Source: Paramacrobiotus metropolitanus
Taxonomy: Eukaryota; Tardigrada; Eutardigrada; Parachela; Macrobiotidae
Direction: 5' to 3'
DNA length: 64,000 nucleotides
Assembly: GCF_019649055.1 (NCBI RefSeq)
Contig: NW_026570336.1
Coordinates: forward strand, 1-64,000
Position numbers and translations under genes: made by a program. The notes beneath the pieces are model-generated. The model did no database searches and was not told the origin of the DNA. It saw only the letters and a program-made list of their open reading frames with translations. Shown piece after piece: positions 23,685 to 35,900 of this stretch. The number at the start of each line of letters is the position of its first letter. Positions within the stretch are counted from its first letter, which is position 1.

Positions 23685-25830
23685 ACTACATCCGTAACAG
23701 CCATGACGGCCTTTGCTAAGAAAATTATGTTCGGACGAACGGGTTGGCCGATTTTGACGCGGTAAAGTGCGCCAGAATCGTCGCAACGTAGCGGGTGATG
23801 TTGCGCTATTGCCGACCCGATGCGCCTCAAGGGGGGAGCACGACTTTCGAAAAACGAATTGTTGCCATGGGCCTGCAAGTCTCGCCTTCGACCTCGCTCC
23901 AAACCGGTTAACATAAAGTATAGGCACACGAGTTGCACGAGCATTATTTGCACGGCAGATCGGCCCTCTCGGCCTCGGCTCGAAAAATATTAGGAAAAAT
24001 ACCACAGAACTGTACCGTAACCACCGTGACGTTCAAACCTAAAAAAGCAATTGGCTGAACGGGTAGGCAGATTGGCTCAACGGGTAGGCAGATTTTGACG
24101 CGGTCAAAAATGGCAGAATCGCCGTAACGACGTTATGTTTGTTGTATTTTCTTACGTTTTCTTTCCACAATATTTTCGAAACAAATGCGCCCCGAAATTG
24201 GGTGCGGATGTAGTCCTCCGTAAACTGGTTATCTACATCTGTAACCACGTATACACGATTGATAATGTAGACAATGTTTGGGCGATCGACTGATCCGAGT
24301 TCGACGCGGCCAAGTGCGTTAGATTCGTCTCAACGGCGCGAATGTTCTTACGCTATTGCGCCATCGATACGCCCCAACGGGCAAGAAGAAGCCCCCAAAA
24401 TCAAACTGTTGCCATGGGCCCCCATAGACTAACATAAGCTAATGCGGAACGACAGAGGCAGACCGCGCCCTTTGGCATCACTTCGGATTTCTTAGGATTC
24501 TTAGGTTTTCTTAGGTTTTTTAGTTTTCTTAGACTTCTTAGGTTTTCTCAGAATTATCTCACATTCTTAGTTTTCTTAGGTTATTCTTAGGTATTTTTAG
24601 GAGTTCTTCCGCAAACTAGTCTTTGCTATCGCATTCTTATCAAACAAAATACACAGTGCCAGATTAAGAAAAGTGTGCTCTACAAAAGCTTGGGACCAGT
24701 TTTTCGATTTTCGGTTTGATTATCGGGTAATGCCTGTGTAAACTTGATGAGGTAAGTAAAAACGCACACCAGCGGATACTTATTAAGTTTTTATAATTCT
24801 AAAATGGGAGTTTTTGAAAAACTAGTCCCAACAAGTTTTTGATAATTGACTTGTGTATCGAATGATATGTGTATCGTTAATCTTTGTGACTTTGTTAAAA
24901 ACTAGTATGCAAAATTCGATGCAATGCCGTTAAATCCAAAATTTTAAAGTTTAAAACATTTTTAAAAAATTGTTTCTTCGTTTGAAACATTGTTGGATGT
25001 ACACCCTATCTAGTGTTACGACAGCCGAAGATATAGCATTTGTACATAATCATCACTTTACATTCTTTCATTTCGATACTTCATCGGCCTGAAAGCACGC
25101 CATTTCGCCTTAAGTTTTCTTAGGTTTCCTGGGGTTTGTTAGGTTACTATATTTTCCTTAGATTTATTATATTTCCAGTTTTCTTGAGCGGCCGGGATCA
25201 ACTTTCGTCGAAACTAGTGTACGACACGAAATTGGGTGCGGATGTAGATACCGTAAACTGGTTAACTACATCCGTAACAACCGTGACGGCATAAGGTGAA
25301 AAAACCTATGTTTGGGGAACGGGTAGGCCGATTTCAACGCGGTCAAGTGCGCCAGAACCGCTGCAACGACGCGGTGGATGTTACGCTGTTACCGAGACGA
25401 TGCGCCTCGAGGGGAAAAAAGGGCATTGGAAAGAAAAGTTGTTACTATGGGCCTCCATAAACATACATGGACAAGTTGTTCCCATGTGCGTAAATGACAC
25501 GACACGCCTCGGCCACTGGCCTCGATGCGAACAAAAACATAAATTATTCAAGAAAAGCCGACGCCAATAAATTGGCTACGGATGTAGTCCTCCGTAAACT
25601 GGTTATATGAATACTAACTACGTAACCAGGGTCCTCGACACTTTGCCGTTGTAACCGATTTTCTCCCGTTCCACACATTCAATCTGCCCGCTCTAAAGTG
25701 CTACAGAATCCTCTCAGTGTCGAGAGTGTTCCTGCATCATCAATTTTTTGGAAAGCCCGCTACCCACAGTCCAGTGGTCACTCAAAAGCTTGTTACCATG
25801 GTGGCCATTAGCTTAACATTGGCTAACTGT
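23685..25830. repeat. Cluster of about five diverged copies of a 200-250-bp repeat
   Basis: Copies near 23685-23880, 24040-24250, 24257-24440, 25215-25470 and 25570-25830 share, in order, ggtgcggatgtag, aactggttaactacatccgt, cgggtaggccgattt, gacgcggtcaagtgcg, gatgcgcctc and gttgccatgggcc. The module includes a short inverted repeat ggatgtag / ctacatcc. No coding frame survives across copies. Possibly remnants of a non-autonomous element that repeatedly inserted into itself. Confidence 0.7.
24485..24605. repeat. Degenerate CTTAGGTTTT-type repeat
   Basis: A run of ttcttaggttttcttagg words with substitutions. Its complement resembles the regular 9-bp aagaaatct array at 34.4 kb, and a smaller patch occurs at 25110-25180. 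Confidence 0.6.
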
Positions 25831-26193
25831 AAATCCCCAGATTGTTACTATGTGTTATTATATCGAATTGTCATTGAAATTAGCGAACTGCGAATAAGCA
25901 AAATAACAGGTTCTGCTCACGCCTGTTTATTTGTTCGTGCCTCCTTAATGACATAGACATCGTGCCATTATTTAATACATATACAGTTAACCTTTTTACA
26001 TGCTCGAAATCCTAAGACATTATTCATCCGTGCTGGGCTTGTTACTTAACTACGGTATACGGTATTTGTACATCAACACTCACAGAGGTACACTATATAA
26101 TGTACATATACCATATTATAAAATATAATATACATAATACATAATAATAACCATACATTTAATTGTAATAATTATACATTTAATATGTTATCT

Positions 26194-26275
26194 GCCCATA
26201 GCCTGGTGGTACTACGTCTGGCTTTAAGATTGTAGGTCCTGGGTTCGTTTTTGGTTCTCATAAAATCAAACCAAA
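26194..26275 (+). mobile_element. tRNA-derived SINE head or tRNA-like pseudogene
   Basis: An A-box-like tagcctggtgg (26199-26209) and a B-box-like ggttcgttttt (26242-26252) are spaced as in RNA polymerase III internal promoters. No 3' strand pairs with the 5' acceptor-like gcccata, so it is not a functional tRNA. It is followed by A/T-rich sequence, as in SINE tails. Confidence 0.5.
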
Positions 26276-26599
26276 AAGTATAAAATTTTCTAAACTAAAA
26301 AAAAAATTTTTCCAATAGACTGGTAAGATATCTCATTTGAAAGGAGTTGGCTACTGTAGAGTGATAATAATAATAATAAATATACAGTTCCTATCTGCCG
26401 TGTGACTAACGCTGCACACGTGCACAGTATACTTTAATTTGTATAATGTATTGTACAGTAATATGTGCACCGTTGTCCTTTACAATTAAATTTTGATCAC
26501 CTATAACTAAGTACAGTACAGTAAGTACAGTTGATGATACAGTTAAGTACAGTTGATGATATAAGGGGACTTCCATGTCCCATTATTTATAATGAAATA

Positions 26600-27110
26600 T
26601 TATGACTAAAATTAATACGCACCTTCCCTGTAGACCTTCGCTCCACCTGCAGGTGCACTTGTACCACTGACCACTTTCTCCATAGCACTGTATCGGAGCA
26701 CCAACCTGTTTCTTGAATTTTCCGCAGCGTTTTTCCATTCCCATTCCCACAATAAAACACCATTCCATATATAAGGTACTATCCCAATTACTAATTCTTG
26801 CCAATCGTCAATGACGATTACGAGCCTCCAGTTAAGATGTCTCACAATTACAGTTCCTAGTGTACCCAGTGCGAGTAGATTAGAAAGATTTTCTTTTTGA
26901 ATAGGAGATAGGGTAATAATTGAATAAATTTATAATAATTGAAGACATAATTGAAGCTGTTACCTGGCATTGGGAATCGGGAACTGGTACTGGGAAGAGA
27001 ACTGCGAACAGCTTTGTTAATTGGGAATGTACGTCAGCTGCGACAGCGGTATTTTGGGGAAGTCGGCATGCTCTCAAGCCGACGCAAGCTCGGCTCCGTG
27101 CTGCGAAACA
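26600..27110 (-). pseudogene. Decayed copy of the unnamed 'HADFP' protein family
   Basis: The segment 27035-27105 (minus) reads HADFPKIPLSQLTYIPN and is close at the DNA level to 30805-30875. Further along the same strand, 26630-26720 reads PIQCYGESGQWYKCTCRW and ends at a gtgcgt donor-like site, in the same order as the HADFP and VQQYGRW blocks at 30.6-30.9 kb. Stops and frame changes separate the pieces. No known domain is certain. Confidence 0.4.
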
Positions 27111-27114
27111 TGCG

Positions 27115-29160
27115 AATGAGCATGTACTTTAGGCGGTGACCTTTCATGTTTTTATCCCCCACGCAAACATGGACATCTCCAATTATCCTTTCTTTTTCCG
27201 GCTTGAAAGCATTAGAAACGTTTGGGATTAATTTCATGTAAACTATTGTTTACTACATATAGCTTTGGGTGCCGATGTATCTGTAAGAAAACACATAATT
27301 GGAATAACTGTTGAAAATAACGATAGAAATATGGAAAACCAGTCACATTCAATTTAATTGTTCTGTTTATAACAGAAAAGATGTCTGGACCATGTATTTT
27401 TTATTTCGAATCGGTTATTTATTTCATTTCAAAATTTGTTTCAAAATTATTGAAGATTATTAATAAACGCAGATAATATAGATATAATGACTTCTCGTAC
27501 GTTTCTTAGTGCCACAGCCATGTCGTGAACTATGCGGATTAATTTAATACGATAGAAGTAGTCGAACTGCAGCAAGCCCGGATGTAGGTACAGTATCTGT
27601 ACGACGTACGTAGGTACAACATAAACATAGAGAAATGCTGCAAATAAAACAATCCCTTGTTTAATTTAGAGTACAAACAATAACACTCCAAAAGGTCAGT
27701 CAGTACGGTACGAGTTAGTATGCTACGGGTAGCTATAACGATTAAGATTTCTTTGGGGAAATCTTTTTATAATGAAGGCGGAGTTATCCGCTGACCACCG
27801 CGCGCGCATTGGTCAGTCGTTCCTCTCCTGGCCAGGAAAAAGCAAACGCTCTCCCATTCCTGGCCACCTGGACTCGCCTATATAAAGCGGCTGACCACCA
27901 GTCGGCAGCCATTAGTTCGCCCGTTTGGCCTGAAACAAGATTTTTCTTTCCCTCCCTCGTGGCACTGAATCCTGTAGCCTTCTGCATCCTAAGATCACAT
28001 CCTAAGATCTAAGACTGCTCATGACGCTAACAAATCTGGATGCTTCTGGATGAAACATTTCAACAGGGAAATAACATCAAAATCAGTGATCGCATTTTTT
28101 TGCAATGTAATCATTCTAATTACTAGTACTTACTGTAAATCTGCGCAAGCGTACTAATACCGTAGTTTGAGAGACTGATTTCAATTGGCTGCAATGCCGA
28201 ATAAAATATATAATATGAAAGCACTGCATTCTTTCGTACTAGTAGAACGAGCGAGCGGTTCACTGCTTATAGACACCAATTACACCACAACATCTAAAGT
28301 CTCAAATTCGGCTTAGATTTTTCTTATGCATTGTATACCATCCAGACAAACTGCTCGGCAAACTGTTGTTTCAAAAGATTTTCTAGTAGAAACCGAATGA
28401 TGGTGTTTCTGGACGGATGCTGGACAACTGCATGCCATGCGGCGAAGCGGAACGAGTCTGGACGAGACAAGAAAACGAGTACGATCCGTGACCTTCCTCT
28501 TCGCAAACGGTAAGTAAGGTTCTGCGACACTGACCTTTTTATACCGCTATCGACCACGACAACATTAGTAGAGAAACTCGTGAGCTCAAGCTGCTACATT
28601 AAAGAACTCGGAATGGAAATCCGATGTCCTGGAAGTTGTGGAATCCCGGCTGGAACCCTGAAGAACCGATGTGGTTATCCAGTCAACGTAGAAAATTCCG
28701 TGGCGTATCGCCAGATAGTTGCAAAGGAGTAGACACAACACCAGCGCCAGATGGAAGCAAAGGCGTTGTCGACCAAGATTTAATGCGAGCAATGCTCAAG
28801 CAAGGAGTGACCTTTGATCAAAAGCAACAAGAGTGAACTGCCGATAATTGTGTACCACTTTATTCTAGTCCGAGAACAACTATGAGCATTTCATTCGACT
28901 CACACATTCCGCTGGACTTAAATAGACTCCGAGGCGCGCGCAGGCACCGAACATGTGTAAAACCAACAAGGCGTACTAGCTAGCCCTTTGCTACAACAAC
29001 ACCGGTCAAATGTAAAGCCGCATCTACCGAAGTAAATAAGCCACACAATTTTCAGTAAAAAAGTACTTATATACAGTAAAGTAGCAATATGAAATAGTAA
29101 TATATGAAATAGTAAAATGTAAAAGTAGTAATATGAAATACAAGAAAAATGACACAGTAT
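27115..29160. other. Mostly gene-free stretch
   Basis: Apart from the TATA-like promoter at 27879 I see only weak candidates. One open segment, about 28301-28509 (+), ends at a good gtaagt donor and contains four Cys and basic pairs (NCSANCCFKR, DGCWTTACHAAKR). It could be a peptide-precursor exon, but no signal sequence is visible. Confidence 0.35.
27879..27886 (+). promoter_or_regulatory. TATA box with an initiator-like site about 31 bp downstream
   Basis: TATATAAA at 27879-27886 lies in a locally GC-richer patch, with ccATTAg near 27908-27914 at the right distance for a transcription start. No clear coding exon follows within several hundred bases, so it may drive a non-coding RNA, a short first exon or a lost element. 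Confidence 0.4.
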
Positions 29161-29162
29161 AA

Positions 29163-29363
29163 AGATGTGTACATGGTGTACGTACTATCCGCACCGGTGA
29201 ACGTCACCCACAAACGCCGCTTTACACCCGCAAACCAAAAATTTGGTTCCGTCTAAAAAAAGTTGATACAGCCAAACCGTTCCATTTAATAGTGCGAAAC
29301 TTCATGCAGCACTACCCTCCGGGATCCGTTGTAAACGTAAGTTTCGCCGATCCTTGGTTATGA
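29163..29363 (+). other. Open segment of 66 codons, unrecognised
   Basis: Open from after TAA (29160-29162) to TGA 29361-29363. It includes IRTGERHPQTPLYTRKPKIW and FHLIVRNFMQHYPPG, a composition that looks protein-like. No start codon, domain or paralogue in the window; perhaps an exon fragment. Confidence 0.25.
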
Positions 29364-29829
29364 CTTTATACGGATCCTTGGCGCTCGACTGGCAATCCGG
29401 AATCCACGGCGATGTGGCATGGAGGAAGGTTCAAATGTATCCAGGAAAGCAAAAAGTAGAAAAAAATTACAAATTGTATGTGCTGATTTCCAAGTGATTT
29501 ATTATGGCTCGCAAGGATCTGCGTCTGTGGTGTTAAAAGCCAGTGTACTACAAAATGCTACAAAATTTTAAAGTTTAAGTGAAACTGCTGCTAGTGCTGA
29601 TCATCATTTTAACAGTGTGTAAGCTACACGCCAGTTGATTAACCATCTGAAGAAAGCACTGTACTACAACCATTCGACATTTTACTACTGAGCCGAAGAA
29701 CACGTGTTGAAACCACTGAGTATATACCGTGTAAATAATAATATACGGTAATTTGAATATTTTCGATTGTTTTTCCGTGCAACAGGAATTACCGCTGCTT
29801 TTTCCACTGCTCAATTAAAGTCCTAAACT

Positions 29830-30250
29830 TCCGGCATCCGGCAAAACCATCAGCACAAGCGCCACCAACGCGGCGCCGGGACACGGACATGTACGAGTAC
29901 TGGTGCACGCGCGACACCTATTGGCGCTGTCCTCTGCCATCACCTCACAGCGTAAGTACCAGCACATCCCGTGTAACCGTGCCCGTGTTTGCCAAGCGGT
30001 ACCGGCGTCCTGGGATTTATACACGAAAGGTCACCGGCATAAGTACATGGTCATTCGCATGCTTTTTCTTGCAGCATAGATCCGGGCGGGACGGCATGGG
30101 AGCACGCCGACTCCCCCCTCTCCACTAACGCAGTTGATCCGTTTAACCGTATTCAGTCTGGAATCCATGTGGTGCGCGTCCAGCAATGCGGATGGCACTG
30201 GCGCCGCCCAACCGCAACAGTAATTGCCCAATGATGAAGTATTTTCTACA
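29830..30250 (+). pseudogene. Copy of the unnamed 'HADFP' family, two exon-like pieces
   Basis: A first piece ends at a gtaagt donor (29952) and a second starts after ttcttgcag at 30076, reading IDPGGTAWEHADSP and later VVRVQQCGWHWRRP to TGA near 30230. Both pieces and the intron between them match 60545-61150 at the DNA level (for example gaaaggtcaccgg near 30027 and 60683). Only the GC-phase-2 reading of the first piece joins the second in frame, and no start codon is visible. Probably a decayed gene; function unknown. Confidence 0.4.
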
Positions 30251-30576
30251 AATTGAGCCGTTGTCCGTACTTTAAAACGGAGTACTGTGCTCATACGGAG
30301 CCGGTTTTCGTTTTGAACAATCTGGCCATCTGATTTCGATGATGATACAGTATTATTAATAGATACACAACCCTTGCAAGTTGCAATTATTGTTAATCGG
30401 GTAAATCCCTGGACTGGTCACTCGATGAGACTTCATTTCAAGCAGCTGCAGTTCAAGTACTGTACATAGGAAATTATTGGCATGGTATTATACACTCTGC
30501 GATGTCACTACAAGTACGACATCGCCGCCCCCGATTATCAGGTATCATGGATACTGGACAGCGCAGCACAAGTACA

Positions 30577-30880
30577 TCAGTTCCAATTAGCGCAATACGC
30601 TTTCATTGCGTAGGAGACATTATCAGGCAGCGAGTCATCGTGCCAACCAATATACAGCACCCCGTCGCCCGCAGTGCGCCCGCCGATTGCGGACGTCCGG
30701 CGTCGCTGGCCATCAACACCACCGCTGCTGTTGGGCATCAGCTTTTCGGACCAGCGGCCGTACTGCTGCACCAGAGTGAATCCAGAGCGAAGACAGTGAG
30801 GCGGGTCAGATGCGGCAGCGGTGTGTTGGGGAAGTCGGCATGCATCCAATTCGGCCCGCCCGGCTCCGTGCTGTAAGCAA
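30577..30880 (-). pseudogene. Decayed copy of the unnamed 'HADFP' family
   Basis: The minus strand reads TEPGGPNWMHADFPNTPLP then LTRLTVFALDSLW, followed in another frame by TLVQQYGRW and, further on, GVLYIGWHDDSLPDN, which parallels IYVNFHCDALPAAW of the gene at 22797. The shift between frames and a stop suggest decay. It shares the HADFP block with 27.0 and 61.0 kb. Confidence 0.45.
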
Positions 30881-32286
30881 AACCGGCGAATTATGTTCCA
30901 TGAAGCTGTCGGTGTTACTGTAGCATATAAGTGGCTTTAGTAGTTCGCTGTGCTGAAGACTGCCTGGTTAACATTACAGTAAAATAGTCAGACTGACTAA
31001 ACTTTTGAGACCGTCGGACCGCCCGGACCGGATGCTGCCCGCACGATAACGGAATTCGGACAGAAAATACGACAGGTATTTGCATTACACGACCATGTAT
31101 TTGCATAATGCGGTATAAACAGCAGACACCGGGTCAGCGTGTCTGTTACATGCGGGTGCGAGGAAAAATCTTTTCCTCGACACCCTTAAATTAAACTGGA
31201 CAACTCCATGTTTATAAAGGTCACACAATTCCAGACTGTGCAGACATTGCCTTCCACTATTATACTTCCCCGATAAACGGAACACATAAACAAAATATTT
31301 CCAAAAATATTTACGTAACCATATGTTAATTATTAATGTATTAAAGCGTAAATATTAATGTGCAATGTGTACTAATGTGTATTAATGCGTTCTTATTAGT
31401 TCAAGCGTATTATCAATGCGTAATTATTAATGTGTGTTAATTAAACTAAAGGAATGTGTTCAACCAAGAATTCTCTGTGGATTTCGTAATTTTGGTTTGT
31501 AAGCGGTTGGTGTTGAGTTAAAGTGTATGTACAGTATTATCAGATTGCATTCATCACCATTGCATTCTTCTGGCATTTTACACCCAGTTTGTGGCTTTCC
31601 TTTAAAAATTCCCATAAACCACTGGTCGAAAAAATTGAACCTTAATAAATTTTCACCCGATCACTCAATCTGTTAAACACATTTTCCGTTTTGGGTTTAC
31701 CAGATTTGAGCGTGTCAAGAATCACAAGAATTCAAAAACTAGACCAGGCCTCTGTCGAAACGTGTTGCAGTCCAGCTACCGTGGTTGCATTTATCCCGAA
31801 TAAAATTCGTTTTACATTCCCATATATGACGATTACAAAGGCGCCAAAGCTGTTGCCTTAGCCATCTACATAGTAGCCCTTTGGGGTGCACTTTACACAG
31901 TAACTTGAAGCCCCTCCTGGATCAGGGTAGTGGTATAACTGCGAGCGTGGTAAAACTGTAAGACGACACCTCCATCGCGAGGTCACCGTGCAATAACGGG
32001 AAGTCCTCCTTGACCATGTACCACAAAATACGATGACCATGACCTCCTTGACCATGTGTCCACAAGGTGTTGGGCGTTGACGTTTTTTCTACCATCCCCA
32101 ACATAAGCGCACGTGACACCGTAGCTACAGTTTCTAGTGACGACCATCACTTTCTTCCAACAAGCGCTTAGTTTGGGCGAAAAAACAATTTGCCGTTTTG
32201 CAGGTTTTCTCTAGCTGCTGAATTTTAGTTTTCGTTCACAAAGCACTATCTTAATTATCCTGAAACTGAGTCTAATTCAAAGTCAT
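30881..32286. other. Intergenic, no gene seen
   Basis: AT-rich, with a patch of ttaatgtgtattaatg words at 31320-31440. Open frames on the minus strand around 31860-32120 lack support. Confidence 0.45.
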
Positions 32287-32643
32287 TCATGATTTCCTGG
32301 TCAGATTGGATGTTTTGCCAACACTGTCGCGCCTCGTTCCCTCGATCCCCTCCTTTCCCAAGGTGTTTCTCGAAGACAACGAGTCTAGTGAATTATATTT
32401 AGAAAATACGCAAGAGGAAACTGCGACAAAAACAACAACAAAAATTGCGAAAATATGAGCGATTAAAATGCTGAAAATTACAATGCCGTCCCGCCAACCG
32501 GCCATGACCAAGGGTTCACGTATCGAGAGCTGCATTTCGACACGACGACACCGCCACTTAAGTTCGTTTTTATTGTAGACAAAATTTTTCCATACTTCTG
32601 TTGATAAACATTTGAGCATTTTGTATGTGAAAACTATTTCCAC
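32287..32643 (-). CDS. Possible small single-pass membrane protein, unrecognised
   Basis: A frame of 118 codons with Met at 32643 (another Met before AGWRDGIVIF). It has one strong hydrophobic stretch, IVIFSILIAHIFAIFVVVF continuing VAVSS, then a Ser/Thr- and charge-rich tail SLDSLSSRNTLGKEG. It is divergently placed about 330 bp from the start of the GR-like gene at 32978. No domain, splice site or paralogue supports it, so it could be chance. Confidence 0.3.
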   Translation of the reverse strand: MEIVFTYKMLKCLSTEVWKNFVYNKNELKWRCRRVEMQLSIREPLVMAGWRDGIVIFSILIAHIFAIFVVVFVAVSSCVFSKYNSLDSLSSRNTLGKEGIEGTRRDSVGKTSNLTRKS

Positions 32644-32977
32644 TGTATGCGCGAACGCACCATTTACATTTTAGAAATAAAGTTCACATTCAGCAAGTCT
32701 GATGGTGAGTGGGGAATCGTCGCAATGCTTATTTAAAATTCGAAGAGTGGTTTATTGTGCCGCATAATCAATTTGCCACAGTCCCAAGTTACCCACACGC
32801 ATGCACAGAACACAGCCTTTGTAAATATCATACCGGATGTGCGCATTTCCCCAGACTGCTCTCTCTGATCATATTTTCATCCGGAGTAATTTCTCGCTGC
32901 ATTAGCACACAGCTTTGTTGGATGCGTGTCTGTGCGCTACAGTAGTTCTTTGTCGACCTTTATCGCTGTTTTCAAAC

Positions 32978-35900
32978 ATGGAGATGTATAACATTGCTCA
33001 CTGGATTTTGTCAGCTATCATGCGGATACTGGGCATCATGGGTGTAACGGTTCGCTATCCGGGTTCATGGATTATTGGTTTCCTTCAGACGGTGGCAATC
33101 ATAATCATTTGTCTAGACCGAGCAACACATGCAGCAACGTTCGGAAGATTTGCTTCCTTTTTGATGATCCCAATACACATCACCGAGATTTGCTCCTTGC
33201 CTCTGATGCTTTTTCTGCTTAAAGGCACTGCCGCACTAGCGACACTATTTTATCGAATTTGAAGCTGATGAAGAGAACGTTTGCCAGAGTTTTTCAACTG
33301 AAATACGTCATGCTGGCGTGGGTCTGCTTTCTTATGTGTATTAACGCATCATCTGGAAGAATCGCTTATTACGCGTGGGATTGCGTCACTTACTTCGAAG
33401 AAGATGTAGCTAAGTACAGGCAACGGTCGTGGCTATCTTTCGTCGGCGATGAGGCACTGCGCTGGTTAATAGTCGCTATGGACACCACCTGGATCCTCGC
33501 AGTGACCACAAAGGAAATAATTCAGACGTTTATCGTGACGTTATGCGCTGTTGTTGGCCTACTATATCGCAGGATATCAGAAAGACCCATTATTAATAAT
33601 CGGCGTCACTGGACCCGGAAGCTTTACACTGATCATGTGCTACTGTCCCAAATTACCAGTAATTTAGACGATGTTCTCCATTGTGTCAATTTCGTTCGCA
33701 TTACGGAGTTGGGGGGCGTATGCTTAGCCCGTACATACGCTGTGAGCCGGGGTTTCAATGCGGCCAGCGTAATCTCAAAGCGAATGGCTACATCAGCTGC
33801 GATCGAGCTGTCCCAGGTCGGATTCCTCCTGCTGTTCCACGGCGGCGTGATCTTGTTCCTAAACGAGCAGGTATGACCTTTCGTAGTGCGTCCAACACGC
33901 TAAGCAGCTTTGCTTCGAATGAACTGTGATTCTGCACCCAATTCAAAATTTGCCATAGGACACAAAGCAAAGTCTCGCAAGCACTAGGTTGGAGCTATTT
34001 TAAAGCGCAAGCTGCGGTGCAACGTAGCATATGAGCGTTTAGATATGGCACACTTCGAACATCGTTATTTTTTTGGACCAACAATCCTGGCTTGTGGTAC
34101 CGTAGGATGCCGTAGTCAAATGTAGCATCTGATGCTACGTTTAGTCTCTCAAGTGACCGGTAATTTGTACAGTTTTCGGTAGTCTCGGTAGTTTGTGTAG
34201 TTTTTGGTAGCCATCGGTATTCTCGGTAGTTTGCGTAGTTTTCGGTAGTCACCGGTAGTCTCGGTAGTTCGTGTAATTTTCAGTATTGACAACTTAGTAG
34301 TCTGCGTAGTTTGTGGAATTTCCGGTAGTCACCGGTAGTCTCGGTAGTTCGTGTAGTTTTCTGTATTCACAGGTAGTCTGTGTAGTCAAAATCTAAGAAG
34401 CCTAAGAAATCTGGGAAACCTAAGAAATCTAAGAAATCTAAGAAATCTAAGAAATCTAAGAAATCTAAGAAATCTAAGAAATCTAAGAAATCTAAGAAAT
34501 CTAAGAAATCTAAGAAATCTAAGAAATCTAAGAAATCTAAGAAATCTAAGAAATCTAAGAAATCTAAGAAATCTAAGAAATCTAAGAAATCTAAGAAATC
34601 TAAGAAATCTAAGAAATCTAAGAAATCTAAGAAATCTAAGAAATCTAAGAAATCTAAGAAATCTAAGAAATCTAAGAAATCTAAGAAATCTAAGAAATCT
34701 AAGAAATCTGATGAATCTGAGAAATCTGAGAAATCTAAGAGTGTCGACCCAAAAAATAGTGGTACAGGAAGTGTGCCATAATACGTACTTACTACACAGA
34801 ACTTTAGTGGCTATATAAGGCTACGTGGAGTCTACTGGTGGCTACACAAACCACAAAGACTACCCAGAAGTTCTGCGGCTACATGAGAAAAAAATAAGGG
34901 ACTACCGGTTACGAGAAGTACTAGGGTAGAGGTCCAAAAAATAACCATGTTCGAAGTGTGCCATAGGTGTAGATTAGGAATTCATTTCTCTAAATTTGTG
35001 TATCCAGAAGGTGGGAACAAACGTTCACAGAGATTTTTGAAGAGCGTTCTAATGAAATCTACAAATAACCACTGTCAAATTGACAACTGCGCCACTCACA
35101 CAGCCACACTGCAACAGTGCGCTGTTGATGTCGCGAAAGGTGATTGTGCTATGCAGTGTATAGAACACTGGCACTAGCAGTCCCAGTAAGTAATTCGCTA
35201 TGCGACTGCACCGCCGCTGCTAAACAGCTTGCGGAAGGTCCGTTTTATCTCTATGCTGTAAACCGTTTTGCAAAAGGTGCATTCCACAGCCAGATATGTG
35301 AGGTTGTACAGTAGATGACGCGCGAATCGTGCTGATATTATTCTGCACGAGTAGTGCTTTACACATTACACACACATTATAATGCTTCCTTCATAATGCC
35401 TCTTATATTAGGTACAGACTATTCGTGAAGTTTTGGATGGGGAGGAATTCGCCGACCCCGCGGTCGAGGAATACCTCGACCTTGTGGAGACAGAACCAGC
35501 ATCCATTACTGTGGGTCGCATGTATATCGATCTTGAGGGTTATATTAGCGTAAGTTGCTTAGCTTAAATTATGTGAAAACAATAACAGTTGTTATGTAAT
35601 GGTCGTGTATTCTCACTTACCGTGTGGAGGCAATAATATGGTCTTCCTGTACTGTTGTCTTTCACTTTAATCTGTTTATTCTAATTATATTCGCCGCGCA
35701 ACCTTACGTACGGGCATTTGAAATCGTTCTTGTGCGCAGGGAATACGGTAGCACGTTATAGAAAGGTCGTAGTCAAAATTCGAGATGCTGTATTTTTGAA
35801 TACTCCGTGAATGCAGACAGGAAACCGGGAATGCGGCTGGACATCATCACAACGAATACCGAAATACTTTTTTCATGTGTCCTTTCGACTTCTTGCAAAC

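Noticed and set aside
26194-26275. Functional tRNA gene
   Set aside because: Internal promoter boxes fit, but the acceptor stem cannot pair and no discriminator end is present.
34391-34740. Coding Lys-Lys-Ser repeat
   Set aside because: It lies between exons with good splice sites and is linked to no start codon.
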